From contig CM049314.1 of the NCBI GenBank assembly GCA_026874595.1, forward strand, positions 11,898,729 to 11,962,728: 64,000 nucleotides of DNA, given 5' to 3'. The translations under genes were made by a program, and so were the position numbers. The stretch is from Sipunculus nudus. Lineage: Eukaryota > Annelida > Sipuncula > Golfingiida > Sipunculidae. This document shows positions 21,641-33,010 of this stretch, one piece after another. A model generated the notes under the pieces. That model was not told the DNA's origin, made no database searches, and saw nothing but the letters and a program-made list of their open reading frames with translations. Positions within the stretch are counted from its first letter, which is position 1. Each line of letters starts with the position of its first letter.

Positions 21641-21865
21641 ATCTAAGAGCTATTTTGTTTTATTATTGATTATGGTTAAAGGTACTTAGTGATTAAAGGC
21701 ATGAACTCTGGTGGTATTATTTAACCTTTTTTGTCACTAATCATATGTCAATACAACAACCCTCATTGATCTGTTAAGGGTTTTTGCTTTCATATATACA
21801 TTTCAATTGCACACTCATATTTTCAGTATTTAGTATGTCTGATCCATTGTTTGAGTCAATGCACT
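21641..21865. other. Unassigned spacer inside the Ty3-type element
   Basis: The sequence is AT-rich without motif. It may belong to the internal region of a second element copy. Confidence 0.35.
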
Positions 21866-22165
21866 TAGATCCGAACTTCATTATTTTTGTGTGATCATAT
21901 TGAGTGTTGTGGTTGGTCTCCTTCCACAGATACCCAATTATAACAACAAGGGAATATTCTTATGTCCACACAATTCTTGGTGTCAGAAGTGAGATCTAAG
22001 GTATAATTTTGCAGAACTTTTAGTTTATAAGCTTTAGGTATTGTATTATTATTCAATTTTTCAAATATTCTTAAACCTGATATACCAGTTAGGTGGTACA
22101 TGCTGCTTGTGATAACCCCCACAAGAGCTTGGAGAACCAGCTTTCAATGTCAGAAGGTGACACGT
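21866..22165 (+). mobile_element. Third LTR-leader junction (about 105 bp of LTR plus leader)
   Basis: LTR 3' end (TTAGATCCGAACTTCATTAT to TATGTCCACACA), primer-binding-like TTGGTGTCAGAAGTG (21977-21991), then the leader repeat. It runs directly into pol sequence near 22165; gag and protease are absent. Confidence 0.85.
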
Positions 22166-22754
22166 CCCGCATAATAACTGGTTCCACAAGACGACTCTCA
22201 AAACTCGCCTGAATTGAAGAACTTCCAGCAGACAAGTCATGCCTTCCTCGTGGAATAAAGATCTTCCCAGCACTGGCCGAAATTAAAGATGGGTATGTAC
22301 CAATTAAAGTAGTAAATTTCAGTCAACATGATGTTTACTTAAGAGCCAAGAATCGCATAGCCATTGTCAGCCAAGAACCGATTACTCCAGTTTATCCCCG
22401 TGGAAAAATTGTACAGGTATCACAGGATGAAGTACATGTAGAAGTTAAGGAGAAAAATACTGAAAGTGAGTTGTCGGACAGCATATTTGATCAGCTAGAC
22501 AAGGGAGAATTGGATGAAAATCAAAAGCAGGAATTTCAGTCACTAGTTCATAAGTATGATAGTCTTTTTTGCAGAGGAGATCATGATGTGGGGTACTGTG
22601 ATGTGATAAAACACAAAATCATCACAACTGATGACATCCCTATAAAATTACCACATCGTCGCATTAACCCGAATCAGTGGGAGGAAGTTAAGCAGTTCCT
22701 AGAAACACAAATGGCAACATTATTAGACCTAGTAATTCACCATATGCTTCCGCC

Positions 22755-23219
22755 ATGGTCATAGTCAGAAAACCTAATGGTAAAATACGTGTGGAAGGTG
22801 ATTTCCGTTTGCTGAATGCCAAGACTATTAAGGCTGCCCATCCCCTTCCTAGAGTAGAAGAAGCCCTTGATGCCCTAAGTGGAGCCAAATATTTTAGCTC
22901 AATTGATCTAGCCCATGGTTTTCTGCAATGCGCAATTGAAGAGGGAGACATACCAAAGACTGCATTTCGAGCTGGTTCTTACGGCTTGTTTGAATATACG
23001 CGTATGCCTATGGGATTATGTAATTCTCCGGCAACATTTTCTCGGATGATGCAAGCTTGTTTGGGTGATCATAACCTGAAATCACTTATCGTGTATTTAG
23101 ATGACATTCTTGTGTTTGGTAGGACATTCCAGGAAATGATTGCTAGGCTAGACTGGGTATTTGCAAGATTAGCTGAGTTTGGATTGAAAGTTAAACCAGA
23201 GAAGTGTCATTTCTTTTAA
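22755..23219 (+). pseudogene. Ty3-type reverse transcriptase segment
   Basis: The segment of 154 codons holds KPNGKIRVEGDFR (the family usually has R.C.DYR), FSSIDLAHGF (first Asp, residue 51), MPMGLCNSPATFSRMM and the catalytic VYLDDILV (Y-L-D-D at 114-117). An in-frame TAA after HFF at 23217 interrupts the family's usual continuation ([11 protein letters not shown]). A frameshift at about 22740-22760 separates it from the upstream linker. Confidence 0.92.
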
Positions 23220-23458
23220 AGGGAAGTAAAGTATCTGGGACATATTGTGTCAGAATCTGGAATTGCAACTGATCCAGACAAAATTGCTGCTGTAAAGGAC
23301 TGGCCGGTACCAGAAAATTAAACCCAGCTCCGGTCATCATAGGGCTAGCTGGTTACTACAGAAGATTCATTAGAGGGTTTTCGTCTATCGCCACCCCGCT
23401 ACATGCTGTCCTAGGTGCTGCCAAAAAGCGGTCAAAGAAAAATAGTCAACAAAACAAA

Positions 23459-23851
23459 ATGAACAACCTGCCATTCTCTGAAAAATGGAATGAAGACTGT
23501 ACTTTGGCTTTTGAGGACCTGAAATCTAAATTAACAACAAGTCCTGTGTTGGGATACCCAGATTTCCAGGAACCTTTTATTGTGGAAACAGATGCTAGTT
23601 TTAAAGGATTAGGGGCAGTTTTATCTCAAAAACGAAAGGGGCGCAAAGTTGTCATCTCTTATGCAAGTAGAACACTAAAACTTGCAGAAAGAAATGATGC
23701 AAACTACAGTTCCATGAAACTTGAACTTTTGGCTTTGAAATGGGCTGTGACAGAAAAATTCAGGGGAGTATCTGATAGGGTCTACATTCACCATCTTAAC
23801 GGACAACAATCCATTAGTATACCTGAACACAGCAAAACTAGAAGCAACTGA
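23459..23851 (+). pseudogene. Ty3-type RNase H segment
   Basis: The open segment contains the tether/RNase H start (F..LK..L..SPVL..PDF..PF), VETDASFKGLGAVLSQ with the first catalytic Asp, and KLELLALKWAV with the catalytic Glu. The frame is lost after about 23780. Confidence 0.88.
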
Positions 23852-24231
23852 AATGCGGTGGGTCTCACAACTGGCACAGTTCCAGTAAAGCATTAAAATA
23901 TCGTTCTGGGCGCTCCAATTTGAATGCAGATGCATTGAGCCGCAGGCCCCCAAATCATGATGGAGAGATGAGTGCAGGGACTAAAGATGGTGAGGATGTT
24001 AACCTGTTAGAAAGTCAAGTGACGCGACATCCAGCAGAGGTCATCAGTGCCGCACAGGAAAGTGTAACTGTAGAAAATATTTTAGATCGGACCGCATTTC
24101 CTCAGGAGATTAAGTCAAAAATACAGTCTCTCATGAGGGATGTTTCAGTAAATGAAACTCTCAATGTCAATTCTGATGATGTTATGGCATGAACAGAGAA
24201 GATAACACCCTTACCAAGTGCAACAGATACT

Positions 24232-24564
24232 ATGCCAAATTATTCTAAACAGAATCTCAGCCGCTTACAAAATGAAGATGGTGATATAGGTGAGTTCATC
24301 AAAATATTCAACCGTGGGGTCCGGCCCAGCAGAAGAGAGCTCAAAAGGTGTACAAGAATTGTAAAACAGATAGTGGGACAGTGGAACAAGATAATAAATA
24401 AATCAGGAGTGTTATACAGACAGATACTGGACAAAGGTGAAACAGTTCATCAGTTATTATTACCCTCATCACTGAGGGAAAGAGTCTTGACTTCTCTTCA
24501 TGAATTTTCAAGTCATCAAGGTGTAGACAGAACATTAAACATGGTGAGAAAAAGATGTTACTGA
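24232..24564 (+). pseudogene. Ty3-type integrase N-terminal region
   Basis: The segment ends in LLLPSSLRERVLTSLHEFSS and HQGVDRTLNMVRKRCY, giving the two His of the HHCC zinc finger. The CPMC pair follows after a stop (about 24605). The family has W rather than a stop at this point. Confidence 0.85.
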
Positions 24565-24611
24565 CCTGGTATGACGAAGCAAATTAAGAAATATGGTGAG
24601 AGCTGTCCAAT

Positions 24612-25046
24612 GTGCATGGTGCAAAAACCGGTCCCCGCATAAAAACAACATTTGGAAGCTTTCTAGCCAGGAAACCATTGGAGGTGTTAGCCATAGATTT
24701 TACATTACTGGAACAAGCCAGAAACGGAAGACAAAATGTTTTGGTAATGACAGATGTTTTCACGAAGTTCACAAAAGCTGTACCAACACGGGATCAGAGA
24801 GCCAGAACGGTAGCTGAAATTTTAGTCAATGAGTGGTTTGTGAGATATGGGGTGCCTGACCGAATCCACAGAGATCAAGGGAAGTGCTTCGAATCAGCTG
24901 TTATTAAAGAACTCACAGCTATGTATGGAATCAAGAAGAGCAGAACCACTCCATACCACCCTCAGGGCAATGCACAAGCAGAGCGATTCAACAGGACCAT
25001 GCATGATCTGCTCAGAACCTTGAATCCAGAGCAAAAACAAAAATGA
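24612..25046 (+). pseudogene. Ty3-type integrase catalytic core
   Basis: The open segment of 144 codons has the complete D, D-35-E triad: D29 (LAIDFT), D88 ([10 protein letters not shown]) and E124 ([11 protein letters not shown]). It would join retroelement cDNA to host DNA, but it is isolated from the other domains by breaks at both ends (stop at about 25044). Confidence 0.9.
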
Positions 25047-25071
25047 CCAAAATACCTGCCAGAACTGGTTT

Positions 25072-25851
25072 TTGCTTACAATGCAACGCCACATGCATCA
25101 ACAGGATATTCCCCTCATTATCTGTTATCATTTTGGACGTGAACCAAAATTACCAAAAGACATCATGTTAAATAAAGAGGAAGTTAATGATTATGTTGCT
25201 GATATTGATGAATGGGTCGCTAACCATGAACTAAAAATGAGGCAAGCAATGGAACTGGCAAATGATAAGCTAGAACAGGAGGCTGCCAAGATACAAGCAC
25301 AGTACAACAAAAATGCTAAGCCTAGTGATATTCAGATCAACACCAGAGTCTTATTAAGAAAACGAAATGTCCAAGGGCGAAACAAAATACAAGACAAGTG
25401 GAACTCTTCACCATACATAGTAGTGGCTCGGCCTGATCCTTGTAAACATGTGTATACAGTCAGACCTTGTTTAGGAACTGGACCAGAGAAAAATGTGACC
25501 CGAGCAGAGATGTTAGATACAGGAGAACCTGGTTATGTAGAAAGTGTGGAACCGGTCAGAGAGAAAGAACACGATATCGGCAGTTCTGATGATGAAGACA
25601 GTGTTAACATTGACAGTCATATTTATGATCTACACCAGATTTCTAATGCCTTAAATAAACTGGAAGGTGGCTCTCTAGTTAACAAGAATCCCCCAACCGA
25701 CACAGATGTGGCTCAGCCAATAAACCTAACAATGTATGAAGGAAATGAACACCAGTGTGCTGCTGCTGAGGAAAATCGTAACCTGAACAAAGAAAAAGCA
25801 GGGAAGGTCGTCATATCTCCACTAACAAACAATCTGGCCAATCCTATTTGA
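25072..25851 (+). pseudogene. Ty3-type integrase C-terminal region and tail
   Basis: The 259-codon open segment begins with the helix after the core (normally YN.T.H..TG.SP..L.FGREP; FGREPKLPKD is visible). It goes on through a basic, chromodomain-less domain with VLLRKRNVQGRNKIQDKW and then an acidic tail. No chromodomain signature is seen. The last part of pol continues in another frame to about 26056. Confidence 0.8.
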
Positions 25852-26160
25852 TTATGTAGAAATTGAAACTAGTCCCCCGGTGGCAAGATTACGTAGAACT
25901 AAAAGAAGCACAGCGGGAAAGCATAGTAACCCTCATAACTTACCACTCACTGTTACAAATAATGAAAGTATGTTTATTCAAACAGAGGTTCTGGCTGATT
26001 TGGTAAGGAATCAAGCACTGCTAGCAGAACTGTTAACTAATGTAAAGAAATATTAGAGTTAAAGAGTATTTAATCCTACTTTAAAATAAAATAACATAAT
26101 TGTTTGACGGTTAGAAACTAATGTTATTGTCGAGGACGCCAATATTTAAGCAGGGAAGAT

Positions 26161-26994
26161 TGTAATCAGATGATATGATACTCATATGTGGGTGCATATA
26201 TTTTTATTGACCACAATACATTGTTTGCCCTACAAGATGCTGTATGGTCGAGGGCACATCACATGTTCATGAGTGCTTTTCCCAGGGGCTCCAGGGCTGC
26301 TGTCCAGTCTTTGTGTTTGTCTCCCAGGCATGCAGGGAGCATGGATATCATTCTTAAGTATAAAGTTGCATAATGTAATTTCCTGTTACTTACTTATGTT
26401 AACTGAACAAATAATATTTTAACTTTGCATACTTATCGGAGTGTTTGCCTTTTGCAAATTTAATGTTTTAAGTTAGAACTATATGGGACAGGGTGACCCC
26501 CTGCTGATTGCAGCATAAAAGCTGTGCTTGCAAGTAGATCGGGGCTAGATGCCCGCTGTCTGGGAAGTGACCACACCTAACAGATATAAGACTCCGTTCA
26601 TGGCAAACCATACCCGACAGTGTGAATGTCAGCTTAAGGAATAAGTAAGGTTAAGAATTAGTTAGGTTAAGAATTCGTTAAGAGTAAGGTCAAGAATTAG
26701 TTAAGAGCAAGGTTAAGTTTGAAATAAATTATGAATTCCTGAGTATATTTGGGATGTTTAACTGCAAAGTTTTACCAAGTATTTGAGTCAATGTTTGTAT
26801 TAACTTAATTAAATTTGAAATTATTTCAGTTCAATTGTAAATTACATCTGTGTCATGAGTTTGTAATGAGTGAATAAAGGTTTGCATAACTTAGATCCGA
26901 ACTTCTTTATTTTTGTGTGATCATATTGAGTGTTGTGGTTGGTCACCTTCCACAGATACCCAATTATAAAAACAAGGGAATAATCTTATGTCCA
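26161..26994 (+). mobile_element. Right LTR of Ty3-type retrotransposon
   Basis: The 834-bp LTR is a partner to 16473-17366, starting TGTAATCAGATGATATGATA and ending TTATGTCCA. AATAAA at 26873-26878. It lacks two stretches (31 and 29 bp) present in the left LTR. The open frame at 26188-26373 is LTR sequence, not a gene. Confidence 0.9.
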
Positions 26995-27001
26995 TATATA
27001 T

Positions 27002-27050
<49 letters not shown>
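26995..27050. repeat. TA microsatellite next to the right LTR
   Basis: Interrupted TA repeats that mirror the tract on the left side of the element. Confidence 0.9.
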
Positions 27051-27059
27051 ATACAACAA

Positions 27060-27560
27060 TATCAATGAAATTAAGAATGTTTCAGTTTAGTATTTTACAC
27101 CTCATACTCACAATTAATCCTTTCCTCCACGTTTAAACATTATAGATGGTAAAAACTGTACTTTCTGTAAATATCAAGTGGAAACTTAAAAACATATTTT
27201 CTGGTATGTTGAATTTGTAAAATTATTATAAAGAGATATTCAAACAATTATCAATATAGATTTACATGAAACTTTTCTGCCTAATAAAGCAAAAACATTA
27301 TTGGGATGCAGTGAGCACCAATGGGTTAATTTGTTGACATTGGTCAGAAAAAGATATGTCTGTATAAGTAGATGTCGTAAGAAGAAACCTGATATTCAAG
27401 CCTTTTAATTATTCATTTGTGAATTCCATTTTATCGAACAGAATATATAGTTAGTAATAATATAAATTAGTAAAGCATAGAAAAATGATTATATCTCAAT
27501 TTAAAAAAAAATTAATGTATAATTACATTATAATATTATATAGATGTAACATTGTTTCTC
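27060..27560 (+). pseudogene. L1-like LINE 3' fragment
   Basis: In + orientation, about 27130-27420 encodes a Cys-rich C-terminus (NCTFCKYQVET, then HIFWYVEFVK) resembling the C-terminal cluster of the LINE at 17516-20990, followed by FLPNKAKTLLG and RYVCISRCRKKKPD-like sequence. Stops interrupt it. This is a diverged relative, not a copy of the same insertion. The stretch ends at the hAT element at 27568. Confidence 0.75.
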
Positions 27561-27567
27561 AAGTAGG

Positions 27568-28653
27568 CAGGGTTGGCCGGTAAGAGCCACCCCGGCTTAA
27601 ACCGCAACGCCTTTAACCGCTGGTTAAAGCCGGCCAGGTCAATACTTCATAAGTGGCCAATAATGGCTATTACTGGCGAATACTCCTCAATTTAATAAAA
27701 AAAAGCCCCAACCAACTATAATAAATGATTTAAAATGACACAAGGTCAGGATAATTACATGCACAAGTAAAACAAATATTATGCCAATTTTGCAAGGTAG
27801 TACTGAGACTGCAGGGGAAACCAAGGTTAACTTAGAGCAGTAATAAGCATGCTGATTTAATTATACAGATTTACGGTTGGTACAAATGTTTGACTTTGCA
27901 AATGACATAAGTTCAAGGATAAATGTCACAAATAAGATGCTTCACTGTGCCAGTCTCACCAATCGATCTCTTCACTCTCCCTGAGGGCCAGACAGCAGGC
28001 CACCAACTTGGCGGCCTTCTGCAGACAAAATCTGTTCCAGAGTTTGTTTTGTATGTGACAGAAGTTTGAAAAAAAATGCCGAAATGGCTGGCATGCGCAC
28101 GATTTGTGTTGCTTTGTTACATAAATCCTGGTTAAATGTGTTAGAGCTCTTTATACACTTCAGTAACACAGTTGGCTGTCTTTGTGACAGTAGCCTCATG
28201 CAGCAGTGACTTTGGAACATTTGTTTGAGTCTGCAGTGAAGTTAAGTAAGTCGGGGAGGAGGTCAAGGTAGGATTGGCCGATTTGATCTGGAAGAAATTT
28301 CTTTCTTCTGTAGGCTGGATGGTCCATATTGGCCAGAATTTGACTACTGGTAGCTGCTTGGTTAAATCTTTTGTCAACTTTGTCCCTGTTGGGTTCAAGC
28401 TCCTGTTCAACCAGCAACTCAATTTAAGTCACGCCTCACACGCATTAGCAATTGTAGCACTGTCAGACTGAAGTTTATCAGTGGAATTGCCATTGGCTTT
28501 AATTGTTGACAGAGATAAGAGTAATAAAATATATTGTATGAATGATTTGTCAGATGACCAGTGCATTGACCAGTATTGACCAGCTGGCTAAAGCCGGCTA
28601 TATATCCACCGGCCCGGTCAATATGAGCAAAAGCGGGCCTTTTGCCAACCCTG
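27568..28653 (-). mobile_element. hAT-type DNA transposon relic
   Basis: The element of about 1.09 kb begins CAGGGTTGGC and ends GCCAACCCTG. The inverted similarity extends, imperfectly, about 80 bp inward (GGTTAAAGCCGGCCAGGTCA on the left against TGACCAGCTGGCTAAAGCCGG on the right). Flanks CAAGTAGG (27560-27567) and TAGGTAGG (28654-28661) agree at 6 of 8 bases, fitting an 8-bp target duplication. On the minus strand, about 28417-28196 encodes ILANMDHPAYRRKKFLPDQI, which resembles the C-terminal half of hAT transposases. The frame is short and broken. Confidence 0.75.
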
Positions 28654-28661
28654 TAGGTAGG

Positions 28662-30240
28662 AGACATATTGACATTCTACTCAAGACTGTTAGCCGTAAC
28701 TTATTGTTCAGAAGTTTTGACCTTTCAGAAGTTCACATTGAAAGCAAACTGGAGTATTTGTGGTATTCATATGATAAGGTTATTGAAAAAACATATTCTA
28801 CACAAATGCACCTACAGTAAACTTAATACAACATCTCCATAAGTCATTATATTATAAATGTAATCTGAATACAGTTTTGATTAATTACTTGCTTATATAT
28901 TTAAATATTATGATACGTTTGTTTATATTTTGAACTGAGAAAATATAATGAAGTGAACATACTATGTAAATAAAGCCTGTGAAATGTTGTTTCTAGAGTA
29001 ATTGATCTCCTACTCTAATACCATTGGCGGAGGTGCGAGTATATATGTATATTTATACATATATTTATATGTTATATACTTTTTTTGTTCGCCTGAACAT
29101 TTTCATGAAATTGGTTCATCCAGTTTTATTGGGGTTGGCTTCGTGGGCTTGCTGCAGTTGGTTGTTTGCCCTTACACTGTTCCGTAATGATTTTGAAGAA
29201 AGTTTCTGCCGCCACCTGGCGGAAAGCCTGGTCGGACCGAGTCCCAGCGGTGCTGGAAACAATGTATCAGTGCTTTAAATAGAGTTAGTATTTAAACTTC
29301 TGATAGGAGACAGGTTGAAATAATATTTTTTAATATGTATTTTCATGTTTACATATTTGTATATATATTGGCATCCTATTGCATATATTTATATATATTA
29401 TGCCATGATTACAAAAAAGTGTTAAAATATAACTTATAATAAAAAAACAAATACAAGGAAATGACAAAGACAATATTATTCGGCTTTTACATAGAATTGC
29501 ACATAAACAGATACATATACAAGTGTCATTTATTTTCATAATGTATAACATGTGATCCAAGAATTATCATTGATACTTTATGTATGTACATGTATGTATG
29601 TAAACCCCATAAAAATATCCTACCATCAGACGCGTTTTACTCAAATCACTTGATAGTTTTCAGATAAACTGCACAAACTTTAAGTTATAAACAACACAAT
29701 ATTGACCGAACTTAAACGTACGGTCTGTGACATAAAGCAGAAGAAAAACAAGCCTGCAGTATCGACATCGTGTGAAGGGATGGACTCCATAAATTGTAAA
29801 TTTAAAATTGTAAAATTCCGCCCATGTAGCTTTTGCCTGTTCGTTTAACGTATACAATATGACATACGCGGGCCTGCCATTCGCTGGATACAGGAGTCAC
29901 GATAGCAGGGCTCGAAATCAGTGCCAGCTATAGCAAAGATATCACACAGATACGAAGGGGCTAACCGATTTATGCATTCATAAGTTACACCAGACAAAAA
30001 GGTAAACATACCGATGCTCGATTGTCATCAAACCAGTCTCTTTAATTAACTTCAAACTAGGCTTACTTCGTGGCTGGTCATAATTCCTTGTGATAATAAT
30101 CGCCTCCCGACACTAGATATGCTGAAAAGTGCTTGGTCTGTTGCACCATACAATTACGCCGTAGTCTATAGTTGGCTTGAAGAACGCATTATATATATTA
30201 TATTCATTAATTTTATTGTGAGTATATAATAGCTGAATAT
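28662..30240. other. No gene recognised
   Basis: 28662-28980 may continue the L1-like 3' fragment beyond the hAT insertion, but I could not find a diagnostic motif. 29002-30240 shows no recognisable coding. A single hAT-like terminus word (CAGGGCTCGAAATCAGTGCC, about 29908-29927) has no visible partner. Confidence 0.4.
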
Positions 30241-30253
30241 GGAGAGAAAAGTT

Positions 30254-30280
30254 TTCACCTTTTCTCTAGGAAAAGGTGAA
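30254..30280. other. 11-bp hairpin
   Basis: TTCACCTTTTC (30254-30264) and GAAAAGGTGAA (30270-30280) are perfect reverse complements around a 5-nt loop, in a stretch rich in GGTTC/GAACC words upstream of the foldback element. Confidence 0.7.
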
Positions 30281-30411
30281 TGTAGAACCCTTTTTCAGAG
30301 TGGAGCCAGTGTGGAACCAATAGAGGTCCCAGGTGGGACCCTGTAGTCAGGGTTCTTAATGCCTATAGAACAATCTATATGGGGGTTCCTTGAGGCACCC
30401 TAAGATGTTTT

Positions 30412-31335
30412 GTATGAAGTAGCTAAACAGCCGGAGGGTGCTGGCAGTGTAGTCCACAGGCTAAACAGCCGGCAGGAAAATTAACCTTGCCGGCAGTCTA
30501 TCCCACGGGCTAAACTGCCGTCAAATGAATGCATGCTCTATTTCAGAGTTTCAGTGTGATACTCAGTACTTTCCATTATTATTTTGACAATGAGCTAACA
30601 ATATAGACTATTGCTGACTTACCAGTTCAGATATTTTGATGGTCTATATAACTTTTAAGAAGTACCAGTTGGTGTGGATATTCCTCGCATCATCTCCCAA
30701 CACGGTAGGCTCAACAGCTTGATTTGGGTGTGGTGTAAGATTGTTTTATTATCTTTGATCAAGTAATAAGTTGATCCTTGGACCATTTATAATAAATCTC
30801 CTGAGTTGCTTGTTTTCACACATTAATTATTTGTTTGCTCATACCCACACTAGTGTATAAACAATTTTAATGCTACACACTTGATTACCTATAATCAAAG
30901 AATCTGCATATCCTTTTATATGAGATCCCGCGAGTTGTTTGTGCTTTCACACCTTCCCCATTGTTTGCTCATAAGCATATATAAGCAGCTGATATGCCAA
31001 TCAACTTCAGTTCAATTCCTAAAAAAAACTATATAAACTTACACTGTAGATATCACAAAATGTGCACTTTAAAAAAATACTCAACATATATTACATATTT
31101 ACCAGCAAAATATCATATTAGGTAGGTAAGCACTATATATGCTGTCAGCTCAGTGTCAAAATAATAATGGAAAGTACAGATTATGACACTAAACCTCTGG
31201 AATAGAGCATGCATTCATTTGCCGGAAATTTAGTTTATGGGCTAAACTGCCAGCGAAGTCCATTTTTCCTGCCGGCTGTTTAGCCTGTGGACTTAACTGC
31301 CGCCACCCTGCCGCCTGTTTAGCCACTTCATTTTT
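30412..31335. mobile_element. Foldback element with about 200-bp inverted repeats
   Basis: The left arm (about 30414-30612) starts ATGAAGTAGCTAAACAGCCG and includes CCACAGGCTAAACAGCCGGC, AAATGAATGCATGCTCTATT and CTTTCCATTATTATTTTGAC. The right arm (about 31131-31333) is its reverse complement with modest divergence. The middle (about 30613-31130) has two related direct segments around TTTGCTCATA (30832-30842 and 30964-30974). No protein is encoded. The short TAAACAGCCGGC words repeat several times within each arm. Class unknown; it is a nonautonomous DNA element by structure. Confidence 0.8.
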
Positions 31336-33010
31336 TAGCTCAGCTGACTGAAAGTCATCTGAGCATTAGCGATCACTCTTTGTCCGTCGTCCGTCCGGCC
31401 ATCCGGCTGTCTGTCCATTAACAAGGCACAAATCGTAACCACTGGACCTGGAATCTTCTTACTTTACATCCAGAGAGGTCCATGAAAAATCTCCTTGGAA
31501 ACGTGGAATTAGGTCTCTGTTACCAATATTCTCCCAAGCTATGGGGCTCTGAAGACCCCCCCCCCCCCCCCAAGAATAATGAAACATTTGATACAAAAGG
31601 TCAAATATCTGAACAACTAATGCCTTGATCACCATGATTCTTTGCATGGATATTGATCATGGAGTGTTTCATCAGTTTCTGCAAACTGGTGGCGCCACCT
31701 GTATTTTTTCGATTTTTACGATTTTTTTCTCTATTTTTTTAGACCTCAAAAGATGCCGTCAACTGTGAACAGGGCACAAATCGTATACGCTGGACCTGGA
31801 ATCTTCTCACTTTACATCCAGAGAGGTCCATGAAAATCTTCTTGGAAACCTGGAATTAAGTCTCTGTTACCCATATTCTTCAAGCTATGTGGCTCCGAAA
31901 TACCCCCCAGAATAATGAATAATTCGATACAAAAGCTCAAGTATCTGAACAACTTATGCATTGAACACCATGATTCTGTGCATGGATATTGATCATGGAG
32001 TGTTTCAGCAGTTTCTAAAGACTGGTGGCGCCACCTGTATTTTTTTCGATTTTTTTAACGATTTTTTTCCTCTATTTTGAGACCTTAAAAGATGCCTTCA
32101 TCTGTTAACAGGGCACACATCGTAACGAAAAGACCTAGAATCTTTTTTCTCGACATACTGGGAGGTCCATGAAAAGTCTTCTTGGAAACCTGAAATTAGG
32201 TCGCTGTCACCCATATTGTCCGAGCTATGGGCTCAGAAGTACCCCCAGAATAACTAAAAATTTGATACAAAAGCTCTGGTATCTGAACAACTAGTGCATT
32301 GATAGGCATTATTTTCTGCAAGCATATGCATCATGGAGTGTTTCATCAGTTCCTGCAGACTGGTGGCGCCACCTGGACTTCTTTGAATTTTTATCTTTAT
32401 TTTTGAGACCTTCAAAGATGTGGTCGTCTGTTAACAGGGCAGAAATCATAACCATTTGACCTGGAATCTTCTTTCTTGATATCCTGGGAAGTCCATAAAA
32501 AACTCCAAGGAAACCTGAAATTAGGTCTCTGTTACCCATATCCTCCGAGCTATGGGGCTTTCACTGACCCCCCCCCCCCCCACCCAAATAATGAAAAATA
32601 TGATACAAAAGCTCCAGTATCTGAACAACTATTGCATTGATCACCCTGATTCTTTGCATCCATATTCATCATGGAGGGTTTCATCAGTTCTTTTGGACTG
32701 GTGGCACCACATAATTTTTTTTTTTAATTTAACACATTTTTTTTCTCTATTTACGAGACCTTCAAAGATGCGGTCGTCCCTTAACAGGGCTCAAATTGTA
32801 ACCATTGGTCCTAGAATCTTCTAACATGACATCCAGGGAGATCTGTGATAATTCTCCTTGGAAACTTGAATTAAGGTCTCTGTTACCCATATTTTCTAAG
32901 CTATGGGGCTTATGAGCACCCCTAAAATAACTGAAAATTTGATACCAAAGTAGGGCACAAATCATAACCATGGGGCCAAGAATCTTCTAGCTTGACAGAT
33001 TCCTCATGAA
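31336..33010. repeat. Tandem array, unit about 340 bp, five units plus a fragment
   Basis: The anchor word (T)TAACAGGGCACAAATCGTAA recurs at about 31417, 31764, 32104, 32430, 32780 and 32952, giving spacings of 347, 340, 326, 350 and 172. Each unit also has CCTGGAATCTTCT, CTTGGAAACCTG, AGCTATGGGGCT, a C tract, TGATACAAAAGCTC and TCATGGAGTGTTTCATCAG. A 12-bp palindrome GGTGGCGCCACC occurs at 31688, 32024 and 32362 and is decayed in a later unit. The array starts with TTTTTAGCTCAGCTGACTGA and a TCCGTCCGG-rich lead. No coding signal. Confidence 0.88.

Larger units (their letters stand above)
22166..26060 (+). pseudogene. Ty3-type pol, degraded (RT, RNase H, integrase)
   Basis: The pol region of a Ty3/Gypsy-class LTR retrotransposon runs in canonical order: post-protease linker (about 22290-22760), RT (22755-23219), connection and RNase H (about 23220-23851), integrase zinc-binding HHCC region (about 24450-24620), integrase core (24612-25046) and C-terminal tail (25072-25851 and on to about 26056 in another frame). 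At least six stops or frameshifts break it. No gag or aspartic protease is visible, so the copy is deleted at its 5' end. No envelope-like frame was seen. A purine-rich AGCAGGGAAGA (about 26149-26159) just before the right LTR fits the polypurine tract. Confidence 0.92.

Noticed and set aside
29908-29927. CAGGGCTCGAAATCAGTGCC as a hAT end
   Set aside because: It looks like a hAT terminus but no matching inverted end or 8-bp duplication could be found nearby.
31336-33010. CRISPR-like array
   Set aside because: Units are 330-350 bp of continuous similarity without short repeats and variable spacers, and the context is a eukaryotic genome.
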